Assembly (NCBI GenBank): GCA_945861815.1
Contig: CAMAVV010000043.1
Coordinates: 1-9,736 of the forward strand
Direction: 5' to 3'
Origin: Thermoflexus hugenholtzii JAD2
GTDB lineage: Bacteria > Chloroflexota > Dehalococcoidia > SHYB01
Length of the DNA stretch: 9,736 nt
Shown: positions 1-5,514 of the stretch, in pieces
How positions within the stretch are numbered: the first letter of the stretch is position 1
How the letters are laid out: each line of letters begins with the position of its first letter
The notes under the pieces: generated by a model
The model's input: only the letters and a program-made list of their open reading frames with translations
Told to the model about the DNA's origin: nothing
The model's database searches: none
Translations under genes and position numbers: made by a program

Positions 1-62
1 ATTGGGCATCCAAGCCAATTTTCGGGCAGGAGTCACAGATGCCCGACAATAGGGGGTCAACA
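1..62. mobile_element. Probable terminal segment of an insertion sequence, cut by the window edge
   Basis: Read from 62 leftwards on the minus strand, the sequence begins TGTTGACCCCC and then carries TGTCGGGCAT and, inverted, TGCCCGAAAA. An end starting TG and followed by spaced copies of TCGGGCA resembles the multi-site ends of IS3/IS481-type elements. The motif also recurs just outside, as TTATCGGGCA at 68-77. No transposase coding is visible because the element would extend left of the window. Family and exact end are inferences. Confidence 0.35.
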
Positions 63-80
63 TGGAATTATCGGGCAAGG

Positions 81-126
81 CCCCCTCGATGGGAGAGGAC
101 CTCGCGAAGCGAGAGGAGAGGGTGAC
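81..126. repeat. REP-like purine-rich intergenic repeat with small hairpin
   Basis: A GAGAGG-rich stretch surrounds the perfect hairpin CTCGC-GAA-GCGAG at 101-113 and is preceded by CCCCCTCGATGGGAGAGGA. It lies in non-coding DNA upstream of tRNA-Glu. Its style (CCCTC, then GGGAGAGGA, then GAGAGGGTGA) resembles dispersed intergenic repeats of Chloroflexota genomes, which is my recollection and not something the window proves. No second copy is present here. Confidence 0.3.
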
Positions 127-239
127 GATTCGGCTGGTCTTTCTCCCACGCAACACAACTGTTGAAGCAAAGTCCACTGCTGGGGGTGAACCAGAGCATG
201 CCATGAGCCTGTCGAACGGAGAGGGGGCAAAGAATCCCA

Positions 240-268
240 TTGAACGGATATTCCCCCTCAACTACAAT
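240..268 (+). promoter_or_regulatory. Sigma-70-type promoter for tRNA-Glu
   Basis: TTGAAC at 240-245 and TACAAT at 263-268 are separated by exactly 17 bp. The -10 box matches the consensus at 5 of 6 positions and the -35 box at 4 of 6. Transcription would start near 275, about 35 nt before the mature tRNA 5' end, leaving a leader that contains the hairpin at 277-299. Confidence 0.5.
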
Positions 269-276
269 AGGTCTAT

Positions 277-299
277 CGCTCCGGCATCATGTCGGAGCG
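277..299 (+). other. Hairpin in the tRNA-Glu 5' leader
   Basis: CGCTCCG at 277-283 pairs perfectly with CGGAGCG at 293-299 around a 9-nt loop. It lies between the predicted start of transcription and the tRNA, ending 10 nt before the mature 5' end, so it would sit in the leader removed by RNase P. A role in processing or folding is only an inference. Confidence 0.45.
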
Positions 300-309
300 C
301 CGCTTTCAC

Positions 310-385
310 GGCCCCATCGTCTAGTGGACTAGGACATCGCCCTTTCAAGGCGTAAACGGGGATTCGAATTCCCCTGGGGCTACCA
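310..385 (+). tRNA. trnE: tRNA-Glu (anticodon UUC), CCA encoded
   Basis: This is a complete 76-nt cloverleaf. The acceptor arm GGCCCCA (310-316) pairs with TGGGGCT (375-381), the first pair being G-U. Discriminator A382 and an encoded CCA (383-385) follow. The anticodon loop is CTTTCAA at 342-348 with anticodon TTC at 344-346, reading GAA/GAG. The anticodon stem keeps four pairs, with a T-T mismatch at the base (337/353). The T arm is GGGGA-TTCGAAT-TCCCC at 358-374. The D-arm region CGTCTAGTGGACTAGGACA is typical of bacterial tRNA-Glu. A promoter lies upstream and an insertion-sequence-like repeat starts 17 bp downstream, so the tRNA flank may be a hot spot for insertion. Confidence 0.96.
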
Positions 386-402
386 TACTTCCTTTTCACG
401 AA

Positions 403-430
403 TGTACTGCCCCAGTTCTTTTTGGACACC
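403..430. repeat. Orphan IS3-like terminal inverted repeat
   Basis: This 28-nt sequence starts TGTACTGCCCCA, has an 8-nt variable part, and ends TTGGACACC. The same layout forms both ends of the 165-bp element at 4313-4477. The TG start and the GGACA inner block are typical of IS3-family ends. No partner end or transposase lies nearby, so it is either a relic or one end of an element eroded beyond recognition. The following 190 bp (431-620) hold no gene or other structure that I can support. Confidence 0.5.
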
Positions 431-624
431 TTTCTTCTTGGGATTTTAAGAAACCACACCCAGAGATGGCTCGTCGGGCCGTCATCCCTGACATCCGTGA
501 ACACTTGGGCAGCAGCCTCCGCGCCGCGTACACAGCCCTGAGAGTAAGGACATCCAAATATCAAGTGGGGCACAACATGTTTTAATGCTATGCTTGCCTT
601 TCCAATTCTCTTTAGGAGCAATAT

Positions 625-753
625 ATGAACAGTAGTGGCAAGAAAATGGCACGGATGCATAGGGTTGCGAACAAAAAACGTAAAGCAAAACTGAAAGCAG
701 GGCATGCTCACGCTGGCAAAACACCTCTGAAGAGCACCCCGTCGAGTAAATAG
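625..753 (+). CDS. Small basic protein of unknown function (42 aa)
   Basis: I do not recognise a family. The ORF starts at ATG 625 behind an AGGAG at 614-618, which is a well placed ribosome binding site with 6 nt of spacing. It ends at TAG 751-753. The product begins MNSSGKKMARMHR and is dominated by Lys, Arg, Ala and His, with a dense KKRKAKLKAG segment around residues 17-26, then a Pro/Ser-containing tail ending SSK. It has no membrane segment, Cys or acidic residues. That composition resembles very small ribosome- or nucleic-acid-associated proteins, but this is inference. It is the only plausible gene between tRNA-Glu and the FmdB-like gene. The ribosome binding site and biased composition are the reasons to treat it as real despite its length. 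Confidence 0.5.
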   Translation: MNSSGKKMARMHRVANKKRKAKLKAGHAHAGKTPLKSTPSSK

Positions 754-909
754 CCGACAGGGATTTAATGGTCTCCCGTAAGGGCATAAGCCATTCAAAT
801 TCAGATGGACTGGTTTATTTTACGGACCCAAGTTGATTCACTAAGGTAATCAGGTAACGATGCCGACCCGTTTGTGTGTATAGGCAGGCGTATACTTCGG
901 GCATCTCAA

Positions 910-929
910 GCTTGATGAGCTTTTCAAGC
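910..929 (+). other. Hairpin upstream of the FmdB-like gene
   Basis: GCTTGA at 910-915 pairs perfectly with TCAAGC at 924-929 around an 8-nt loop. It lies about 30 nt before the start codon, close to the ribosome binding site at 949-956. It could be an mRNA leader element or operator; the sequence does not decide. I found no convincing promoter between 754 and 909. Confidence 0.3.
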
Positions 930-960
930 CGGTGGAGACTATTTGTCTAGGGGGTGGGTA

Positions 961-1329
961 ATGGCTGTCTACGAATTTCGCTGTAGCAAATGCGGCCACG
1001 ATTTCGAAGTGATGCGTCCGATGAGCGAGTCGGGAAAACCGGCCAAGTGTCCAAAGTGCGGCAGCAGGGGCGAGCGCCTCATCTCAGACTTTTCATCCAA
1101 CCAGGGGTCAGTAGTGCAAGGTCCGACGGGCGCGCCCCTTCGGGAACCCCCACCGAAACCGCTCACGCCCACCCGTCCTGCTACCCGGCCCAAGATCGTA
1201 CAAAAGAAACCAACCCAGCTTGTCGCCAAGAAGCTCAAGACTTCACGTGGAAGGGCTAGCAGTCGCAGCGCCCAAGAAAAGCGTCAAGTCAAGGCCGCAA
1301 AACGCACGCCGGCAAGGCGCAGACGGTAG
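961..1329 (+). CDS. FmdB-type zinc-ribbon protein with basic tail (122 aa)
   Basis: The N-terminus MAVYEFRCSKCGHDFEV is the standard start of the FmdB/Zn-ribbon family, with a ligand set of C8-x2-C11 and C30-x2-C33 (CPKCG). FmdB proteins are small putative regulators first linked to formamidase operons; their molecular job is not settled. I chose ATG 961 over the in-frame TTG at 943 because AGGGGGTG at 949-956 is a good ribosome binding site for 961 and the family starts at this methionine. After a short Ser-rich linker (about residues 44-60), the second half is a long low-complexity tail rich in Pro, then Lys/Arg, ending RTPARRRR. The usual family length is about 70-110 residues, so the tail is on the long side. 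Such a tail suggests nucleic acid binding, by analogy with histone H1-like tails. The gene stands alone on this strand. Confidence 0.85.
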   Translation: MAVYEFRCSKCGHDFEVMRPMSESGKPAKCPKCGSRGERLISDFSSNQGSVVQGPTGAPLREPPPKPLTPTRPATRPKIVQKKPTQLVAKKLKTSRGRASSRSAQEKRQVKAAKRTPARRRR

Positions 1330-1344
1330 GCCCTACTGGCCCAC

Positions 1345-1417
1345 GGCTAGCAAGGCAACAACATGGCCACCCGGGGAACTTCCTCGGTGCTAGCCTAGAG
1401 GCGAAGTCGTTGGCCTC
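1345..1417. other. Cluster of three inverted repeats after the FmdB-like gene
   Basis: Three structures follow the stop codon. GGCTAGC (1345-1351) is inverted at 1389-1395. A strong hairpin CCGGGGA-ACT-TCCTCGG lies at 1371-1387. A third hairpin GAGGC/GCCTC spans 1398-1417. No T-run follows in the plus direction, so this is not a canonical intrinsic terminator, though it may slow or protect the 3' end of the FmdB-like transcript. A short structured RNA cannot be excluded. Confidence 0.3.
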
Positions 1418-1426
1418 AATATCTAC

Positions 1427-1456
1427 AAAAAGAAATAAGCCTTACGTCAGGGCTTA
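1427..1456 (-). terminator. Intrinsic terminator of the monooxygenase fragment
   Basis: On the minus strand, TAAGCC and GGCTTA form a perfect 6-bp stem with a 9-nt loop (1436-1456). It is followed immediately by TTTCTTTTT (1435-1427). The stop codon of the luciferase-like fragment (1447-1449) lies inside the loop, so stop codon and terminator overlap. Confidence 0.6.
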
Positions 1457-1758
1457 ATGCCAAAAGCTTGGGCCACCAATTCGTAGGAACGAACCCGATC
1501 CTCGAAACGATAGCAGGTCGTCACGACGCCGATGTCAGTGGTGCCGAAATCCTTCGCTGCCTGTAAGATTCCCTTCCGCACCGTCTTAGGGTCGCCATCG
1601 ATGCGTCGGTGGCTCAGTCCCTCGATATACTCCCGTTGCCTGTCAGTTAAAGGGTAGGAGGCGGCCTCTTCGGGCGGCATTACGCCCTGGCCGAGGCCGA
1701 GCCGCAGGAAACGGTTTGCTTTCATTAGCTGGCGGCTAGATGAGATAAACAGAGGGAC
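1447..1758 (-). pseudogene. C-terminal fragment of a luciferase-like (LLM class) flavin-dependent oxidoreductase
   Basis: The frame is open from 1758 to the TGA at 1447-1449. It encodes only the last ~100 residues of a bacterial luciferase-like monooxygenase, a TIM-barrel enzyme using reduced flavin that normally has about 330-350 residues. Recognisable C-terminal features are a PPEEA segment, then LSHRRIDGDPKTVRKGI (the usual G-x-P-x-x-V step), and the ending RSYELVAQAFG. The flavin-binding N-terminal two thirds are absent. A stop codon lies at 1759-1761. The ATG at 1723-1725 falls inside the conserved domain, so it is not a genuine start. The open frame ends exactly where a 17-bp repeat (1758-1774) begins, suggesting that DNA carrying this repeat replaced the 5' part. 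The terminator is preserved. Confidence 0.75.
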
Positions 1759-1774
1759 TTATATACTTGACGCA
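1758..1774 (+). repeat. 17-bp inverted repeat, left copy
   Basis: CTTATATACTTGACGCA at this site is found again in perfect inverted orientation at 2746-2762. The two copies enclose 1,005 bp with a single gene (1880-2668). The left copy abuts the breakpoint of the truncated monooxygenase gene. Between this copy and the gene end (1775-1879) I see only a small TCTCG/CGAGA hairpin near 1804-1819. Confidence 0.6.
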
Positions 1775-1879
1775 TACGGTACCACCTGTTGATTTGGTGC
1801 TTTTCTCGGGGTGACGAGAGTCGTCTTGGGCATTCTAACTCTCATGAAGCTGGTCATGAAACTCTCCAGTTACAGAAGC

Positions 1880-2668
1880 TTAGAACTCAGGAAAGTCGAC
1901 CTGCTCCCACACCGAATACTTTTGTTCCCCATTCACTCGTGCAACAATCCTGACCGTATGTATCCCAGGCGTTACCGAATCCGGAATTACAAACTCCAAA
2001 TCGCGCACATAGTCAGTCAGCATGTACTCTGATTTCCAGTTTATGCAGGGGTAAGTCACATTCATCAGCTCTAAGTTCATCTGCTCGACAAGCATCTTTG
2101 GGACGGCATAAATTGACACCGATAGTTGCAGGATTACGTGTAATTCCGGAGGTGGCAGACCATTAGCCAGATTGAACTGGGTTAAATAGGCTCGGTATTG
2201 TCTAAGGCTGAAATCACCATTGTCCCCATGTCTATGCGTCGGATTCTGTACCGAACCCGCAATTACGTAGAAGCGAGCTCCGGAATTGCCCTCAATGGCG
2301 ATGATGTTAATATCAAACCTGCCATTCCGCAGAGCATCTTCTAGCTCTTTGACTCGCTTAACTAAGTTATCGAAGGTGGGTAAACCTTGTTCAGTGCGCC
2401 GTTGCGTCTCTATTACTTCCCGTTCAGTCTCTTTGGCTCGCTTCTCCCTTGCGCTGGCTTCTTCCATCGCTCGAAATGGAGCATCTATCAGGCGAATCAG
2501 CGCTACAAACATGATTGCACCAAGAGGGGTTTGCCATAGCAGGTTAACCGACGACTCCTCCGAACGAACTAGATACGATATTGAGGAGCCAAAAAGGAAA
2601 GATAGTCGGTCAGCCTCATCAATGCGTTTGGAAAAATGATGCCATATAAAGTCGGTGCGTGTGCCCAT
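1880..2668 (-). CDS. Membrane-anchored coiled-coil protein of unknown function (262 aa)
   Basis: I do not recognise a family. Domains in order: a polar N-terminus (1-25); a moderately hydrophobic stretch (about 23-34); one likely membrane helix at about 43-62 (LLWQTPLGAIMFVALIRLI); a charged Glu/Arg/Lys-rich coiled coil at about 66-115; and a beta-rich C-terminal domain (about 118-262). That domain has alternating hydrophobic patterns and ends in a probable Ig-like strand set (GIHTVRIVARVNGEQKYSVW). This arrangement fits a single-pass membrane protein with a stalk and a sensing or binding domain. No catalytic motif is visible. ATG 2668 lacks a close ribosome binding site (GAGGAAA is about 20 nt upstream), so the start is uncertain. 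The gene is AT-richer than its neighbours and is enclosed by the 17-bp inverted repeats, both of which hint at separate acquisition. Confidence 0.6.
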   Translation of the reverse strand: MGTRTDFIWHHFSKRIDEADRLSFLFGSSISYLVRSEESSVNLLWQTPLGAIMFVALIRLIDAPFRAMEEASAREKRAKETEREVIETQRRTEQGLPTFDNLVKRVKELEDALRNGRFDINIIAIEGNSGARFYVIAGSVQNPTHRHGDNGDFSLRQYRAYLTQFNLANGLPPPELHVILQLSVSIYAVPKMLVEQMNLELMNVTYPCINWKSEYMLTDYVRDLEFVIPDSVTPGIHTVRIVARVNGEQKYSVWEQVDFPEF

Positions 2669-2745
2669 GCCCGCGATTCTACCATTTCCTCAGGAGCAGC
2701 CCGACGGAATCGGACATACCACCTGAGGTAGGAGCATGGAGAATC

Positions 2746-2762
2746 TGCGTCAAGTATATAAG
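2746..2762 (-). repeat. 17-bp inverted repeat, right copy
   Basis: This is the exact reverse complement of 1758-1774. It lies 78 bp upstream of the start codon of the 262-aa gene. Outside it, towards 2840, I see no gene. Neither copy shows an obvious short target-site duplication: flanking bases are GGGA on the left and CCCG on the right. Mobile-element ends are therefore possible but not shown. Confidence 0.6.
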
Positions 2763-2839
2763 CCCGAAAACAATGGCTCACACCTGAAAATGTCGCGAGA
2801 CTTTGAGTCAGCAACCCATGATACCAGGCCGCGTCTCCG

Positions 2840-2998
2840 TTAGTTTGGCTTGTCGAGTAGCCCGATTAACTCGCGCATGTCCCACACGTGGTCAGTCAGT
2901 CCGGCAGCCATAGCCGGAGTCGTGGCGTAGGGCTTGCTGAGTGTCTTGTGAGGACGGCAGTAGTTGTAGTGCATGAAGAATAGTGCCAAGGCAAATCT
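2840..2998 (-). pseudogene. C-terminal remnant of an IS1-like DDE transposase
   Basis: Read on the minus strand to the TAA at 2840-2842, the frame gives about 52 residues of a transposase C-terminus. It contains ALFFMHYNYCRPHKTL, a P-x-x-T-P-A-M-A-A-G block, TDHVWDMREL and a final LLDKPN. The HYNxCRxHKTL and TPAMAAG...DHVW signatures are typical of IS1-like/DDE integrase-core transposases; the family assignment is tentative. The frame has a stop at 3050-3052, and residues before the FALALFF block do not continue the family. The DDE core is missing, so this cannot be active. Its position between the coiled-coil gene and terC marks an old insertion or rearrangement. Confidence 0.7.
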
Positions 2999-3104
2999 GG
3001 GTTCTAAACCAGGTTCACCGATTGCCGGTAGATTTCTTCTCGCTGGTAGTCAATGTTCGACGATGTATGAATTTTGATTCGCGAATATCGCAACACCATT
3101 CGAG

Positions 3105-4064
3105 TTATGAGACAGGCTCAATCGGGTCAACTCCAGTCCCGCCATGCCCTGTCCCGTGAGGCTTGTATCGCATCGAAAGCACAACCGAGAGCACAAGGAT
3201 CGCCGCCACCACGCCAAGCGACAACAAGATGGGCGCCTTCCACACATCCGTCATCAGCATCTTCACGCCCACCCACGCCAGGGTGACCGCCAGCCCGTAG
3301 TGCAGCAGGTGGAACATCTGGATGATGCCCGCCAGCGCGAAGTAGAGCGCCCGGAGCCCAAGGATAGCGAAGACGTTCGATGTATAGACGATGAAGGAAT
3401 CCGTGGTGATCGCCAGGACCGCAGGGATCGAGTCGATAGCGAAGACGAGGTCCGTCACCTCCACCACCAGCAGCACGATGAAGAGCGACGTTGCCACACG
3501 CCTGCCATTTTCGAGGATGAAGAACTTCGAGCCGTGGTACTGATTCGTCGTTGGGATGAACTTTCGCGCCAGGCGGATGACGGGATTCTTCTCCGGGTTG
3601 ATCTCTTTCCCCTTATCCTTCACCAGCCGGTAGGCGCTGAAGATGAGGAATGCGCCGAAGATGTAGATGACGAAGTGGAAGTGCTCCAGCAGGGTGATGC
3701 CGACGGCGATGAGGATCGCCCGCATGACCAGCGCGCCGAGGATGCCCCAGAACAGGATGCGGTGCTGATACTCGCCCGGCACCTTGAAGTAGGCGAAGAT
3801 GAGGGCGAAGACAAAGACGTTGTCGACGCTCAGGGACTTCTCGATGAGATACGCGGTCAGGAACTTGACGCCGTCGTCAGAGCCCCGCCAGATAAAGACG
3901 CTGAGGCTGAACAGCAGCGAAAGGCTGATCCATACGGCGCTCCACGCCAGCGCCTCTTTGAAATGGACGACATGCGCTTTGCGATGGAAAACACCGAGAT
4001 CAAGGGCAAGAACGCCGGTGACAACGACACCAAAAACGATCCAGAGGGCAAGTTCGGAGGACAA
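3105..4064 (-). CDS. terC: TerC/Alx-family integral membrane protein (319 aa)
   Basis: TerC-family proteins are multi-pass inner-membrane proteins; characterised members such as Alx and MeeF/MeeY act in Mn2+ export. This one has the hallmark WIVFG...LALDLGVFHRK start (residues 8-29), IEKSLSVDNVFVFALIF (74-90), and EVTDLVFAIDSIPA (202-215). The conserved acidic residues D22, E75, D81, E202, D205 and D211 are all present. About eight or nine hydrophobic helices are visible, with a basic cytoplasmic loop at 146-182 and a short His/Gly tail (HGTGHGGTG). I chose the TTG at 4064, giving MSSELALWIVFG, because homologues start here. The ATG at 4151 would add 29 atypical residues rich in Arg and Ala. 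No clear ribosome binding site supports either start. I looked for a yybP-ykoY Mn riboswitch in 4065-4312 and did not find its conserved core. The gene looks intact. Confidence 0.88.
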   Translation of the reverse strand: MSSELALWIVFGVVVTGVLALDLGVFHRKAHVVHFKEALAWSAVWISLSLLFSLSVFIWRGSDDGVKFLTAYLIEKSLSVDNVFVFALIFAYFKVPGEYQHRILFWGILGALVMRAILIAVGITLLEHFHFVIYIFGAFLIFSAYRLVKDKGKEINPEKNPVIRLARKFIPTTNQYHGSKFFILENGRRVATSLFIVLLVVEVTDLVFAIDSIPAVLAITTDSFIVYTSNVFAILGLRALYFALAGIIQMFHLLHYGLAVTLAWVGVKMLMTDVWKAPILLSLGVVAAILVLSVVLSMRYKPHGTGHGGTGVDPIEPVS

Positions 4065-4312
4065 GCAGAGACTCGCTTTCTCAGCTGCATAGGCATGCCT
4101 GCGGCTATTGGCAGTGGCGGCGCGCTGGAGTTGAGGGCGGCCACGAGCCAACCCCAGACATCAGAAGGCGCGCGCCGCCGCTGCGATGGCTATGTCGGTG
4201 CGGACAGGCGAAGCATGCTGCAACCAGCAAGCCTCAAGCCAATCCAGTATCTCAAATTCACACCGACCTCGCCAGCGCTCCACAACACATCGGCTCCTTC
4301 AGCGGATACCCC

Positions 4313-4477
4313 TGTACTGCCCCATGCAATGTCTGGACAGGTTGCGTCTCACAGATGAGATCTGTCTGCGCGACGGAATCCGCCGTGCGCTGATTGTGCT
4401 GTCATCGCCTCTGTTTCATACGGCCTGACTCTGGAACTGCTTATGATGGCCTGTCCAAATTTAGGTGGGGCAGTACA
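4313..4477. mobile_element. MITE-like element with IS3-like terminal inverted repeats (165 bp)
   Basis: The left end (4313-4341) and the inverted right end share TGTACTGCCCCA, an 8-10 nt variable part and TGGACAGG. The right end is at 4450-4477. The interior has no transposase. It contains the palindrome ACAGAT-GAG-ATCTGT (4351-4365) and a hairpin GCGC(G)ACGG/CCGTGCGC around 4369-4391. The same end sequence occurs alone at 403-430, so the family exists in at least two places. I see no clear target duplication. It is best read as a non-autonomous derivative mobilised in trans by an IS3-type transposase. It lies upstream of both terC and hicB and could influence either. Confidence 0.55.
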
Positions 4478-4561
4478 ACATCTCAGCTAGACGGCAAGCC
4501 ACATGATAGTAGGCGTGTAGCCAAGTACAGGGAAAGGAAGATCTCAGGAGCGGAGCTTTCA

Positions 4562-4585
4562 GCGCTTCGAAGCATGGCGAAGCGC
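4562..4585 (+). other. Perfect 8-bp hairpin upstream of hicBA
   Basis: GCGCTTCG at 4562-4569 pairs with CGAAGCGC at 4578-4585 around an 8-nt loop. It lies about 60 bp before the hicB start. Such a palindrome could be an operator or an mRNA leader hairpin. This HicB form has no visible DNA-binding domain, so an operator for it would need another binding protein. Confidence 0.4.
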
Positions 4586-4647
4586 CGGTTCCACCCAGGG
4601 CGAGACCCCGGTAGGTGTGATAAGCTAGCTCCATCTTGGAGGTGGGC

Positions 4648-4863
4648 ATGCGATTCCCAGTGGTGCTGACAATTGACGAGGATGGGAAGTACACGGCTGA
4701 AGTTCCCGTTATTCCGGGCTGCATCTCTTGCGGAGATACCAAGAACGAAGCGCTCCAGAACGTCAAGGACGCCATCCGTCTCTGCCTGAAATCACAAAGG
4801 GAAGAAGGCTGGCAGCTTCCCAAGCGCTACAGCATCGAGCATGTCGAAGTCGTAGCTGCCTAG
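4648..4863 (+). CDS. hicB: HicB-like antitoxin (71 aa)
   Basis: The sequence MRFPVVLTIDEDGKYTAEVP followed by VIPGCISCGDTKNEALQNVK is the partial RNase H-like fold of HicB antitoxins. It has the typical EDG-Y-A-E-P-PGC-GDT-EAL-N series, followed by an amphipathic helix. HicB binds and masks the HicA mRNA interferase. ATG 4648 is chosen over the in-frame TTG 4636 because GGAGG at 4638-4642 is well spaced for it. At 71 residues it is the short form: no C-terminal ribbon-helix-helix or HTH domain is present, so autorepression by DNA binding is not obvious. Its stop codon overlaps the GTG start of hicA by one base (TAGTG), implying translational coupling and an antitoxin-first order. Confidence 0.88.
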   Translation: MRFPVVLTIDEDGKYTAEVPVIPGCISCGDTKNEALQNVKDAIRLCLKSQREEGWQLPKRYSIEHVEVVAA

Positions 4864-5081
4864 TGGCAACACCGCTGGTCAGATTCGACGACCTGATCCG
4901 CGCCTTAGGACGCTTGGGCTACGGAATCGCCGGACAGACAGGCAGCCACGTCCGACTGCGGTGCCCAGGGCGACAGCCGGTGACCGTACCTCGAAGTCGT
5001 GAGATACCGCGAGGAACTCTTCGGGCCATCCTCAGGACAGTCGACATTTCTGAGGACGAACTGGGCCGCCTCTTGAAGTAA
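4863..5081 (+). CDS. hicA: HicA-family toxin, mRNA interferase (72 aa)
   Basis: HicA toxins are small double-stranded-RNA-binding-fold ribonucleases that cleave mRNA. Here the core TGSHVRLRCPGRQPVTVP (about residues 26-43) holds the catalytic His (H29) in its usual G-S-H context. The conserved PRGTLRAILR helix (49-58) and the acidic end DISEDELGRLLK follow. It starts at GTG 4863, overlapping the hicB TAG by one base; the plus-strand frame upstream of this has no homology. The active-site His and full length suggest a functional toxin. Both genes lie between a MITE-like element and an IS110, a typical accessory setting for such pairs. The next gene (DUF2283, minus strand) converges on hicA. 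Confidence 0.88.
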   Translation: MATPLVRFDDLIRALGRLGYGIAGQTGSHVRLRCPGRQPVTVPRSREIPRGTLRAILRTVDISEDELGRLLK

Positions 5082-5108
5082 AGGCGAGGCGAGCGATAGG
5101 CTGTCCTT

Positions 5109-5155
5109 AAGCCGCCACCAGCACCGGCTGTGTTCGTGAAGGAGAGCAACTCCAC
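5109..5155 (+). repeat. Left arm of a 47-nt inverted repeat flanking the IS110 element
   Basis: This arm begins AAGCCGCCACCA, includes ACCGGCTGTGTTCGTGA and ends GCAACTCCAC. It matches the reverse complement of 6663-6709 at 42 of 47 positions. Each arm also holds an inner AGCCG/CGGCT palindrome and a GGAG/CTCC pair, like a REP unit. The arm starts 27 nt after the hicA stop codon. Confidence 0.85.
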
Positions 5156-5240
5156 TCGGTCTCTCGGTAATCAACCCCGATTGCCCTCTGGAGTAGGGGT
5201 CTTAGGGATTGGCGAATGGGTCGAAAGACTCGCCAAGGCA

Positions 5241-5258
5241 GCCTAATGCCGTTTCAAA
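5241..5258 (+). repeat. Direct repeat GCCTAATGCC..TTCAAA, copy 1
   Basis: GCCTAATGCC (5241-5250) followed by TTCAAA (5253-5258) recurs at 5352-5367 with a 2-nt length difference between the blocks. Copy 1 also forms a small GGCA/TGCC hairpin with the preceding bases. A GAAA-tetraloop hairpin (GGCGA...GTC-GAAA-GAC-TCGCC) lies just before it at 5211-5234. Confidence 0.5.
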
Positions 5259-5284
5259 ACTTCGTCTTGGACGGGGGGGGGCGT

Positions 5285-5470
5285 GGGCCTAAGCGGACTG
5301 CGATGATGCGCCTGGCTACTTCGGGCTCGGGTCTGACTCTTAAGCGGCCCGGCCTAATGCCTTCAAATTGATCTGTCGACTCGATCTCGAGGTGGCCCAG
5401 GCGCTATCGGCTTGGCGAGCAGTGACTTCATAGGAGCCTGGCTTTAGGCCCCATCGCAGTCCTGTCCGCT
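5285..5470 (+). ncRNA. Candidate IS110 bridge RNA
   Basis: Bridge RNAs are about 150-250 nt, encoded next to the IS110 recombinase, and fold into loops that pair with target and donor DNA. Here GGACTGCGATG (5295-5305) pairs perfectly with CATCGCAGTCC (5452-5462), closing a ~168-nt domain. GGGCCTAA (5285-5292) is complementary to TTAGGCCC (5444-5451). The order of these arms would give a pseudoknot or alternative folds. Inside is a hairpin at 5395-5416 and a palindrome at 5380-5391. The copy of GCCTAATGCC at 5352-5361 could be a guide segment because the same string lies at 5241-5250 near the left end. Extent, transcription and guide assignment are inferred. Confidence 0.45.
5352..5367 (+). 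repeat. Direct repeat GCCTAATGCC..TTCAAA, copy 2
   Basis: This second copy of the repeat at 5241-5258 lies inside the putative bridge RNA, with GCCTAATGCC at 5352-5361 and TTCAAA at 5362-5367. It includes a CT dinucleotide, the usual IS110 core; this may be chance. Confidence 0.5.
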
Positions 5471-5514
5471 CACCTGGCCAACGAGCGCCAACTACACTCG
5501 AGAGCGAGGTGACG

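Noticed and set aside
262..798. Minus-strand open frame of 178 codons
   Set aside because: It runs through tRNA-Glu and the small plus-strand gene, is Cys/Arg-rich and shows no homology that I recognise.
4065..4312. Mn-sensing yybP-ykoY riboswitch upstream of terC
   Set aside because: GGGGCAGTAC near 4314-4323 on the minus strand recalled the motif, but it belongs to the IS3-like terminal repeat and the rest of the riboswitch core is absent.
3144..4358. Long plus-strand open frame (404 codons) opposite terC
   Set aside because: It is antisense to a clear TerC gene, has an extreme Arg/Glu/Asp/His composition, and shows no family signature; it mirrors the codon bias of terC.
5273..5281. Nine-G run as a G-quadruplex
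   Set aside because: A single uninterrupted run gives no four-tract arrangement, and the G-rich right flank at 6652-6666 is too irregular for a confident call.
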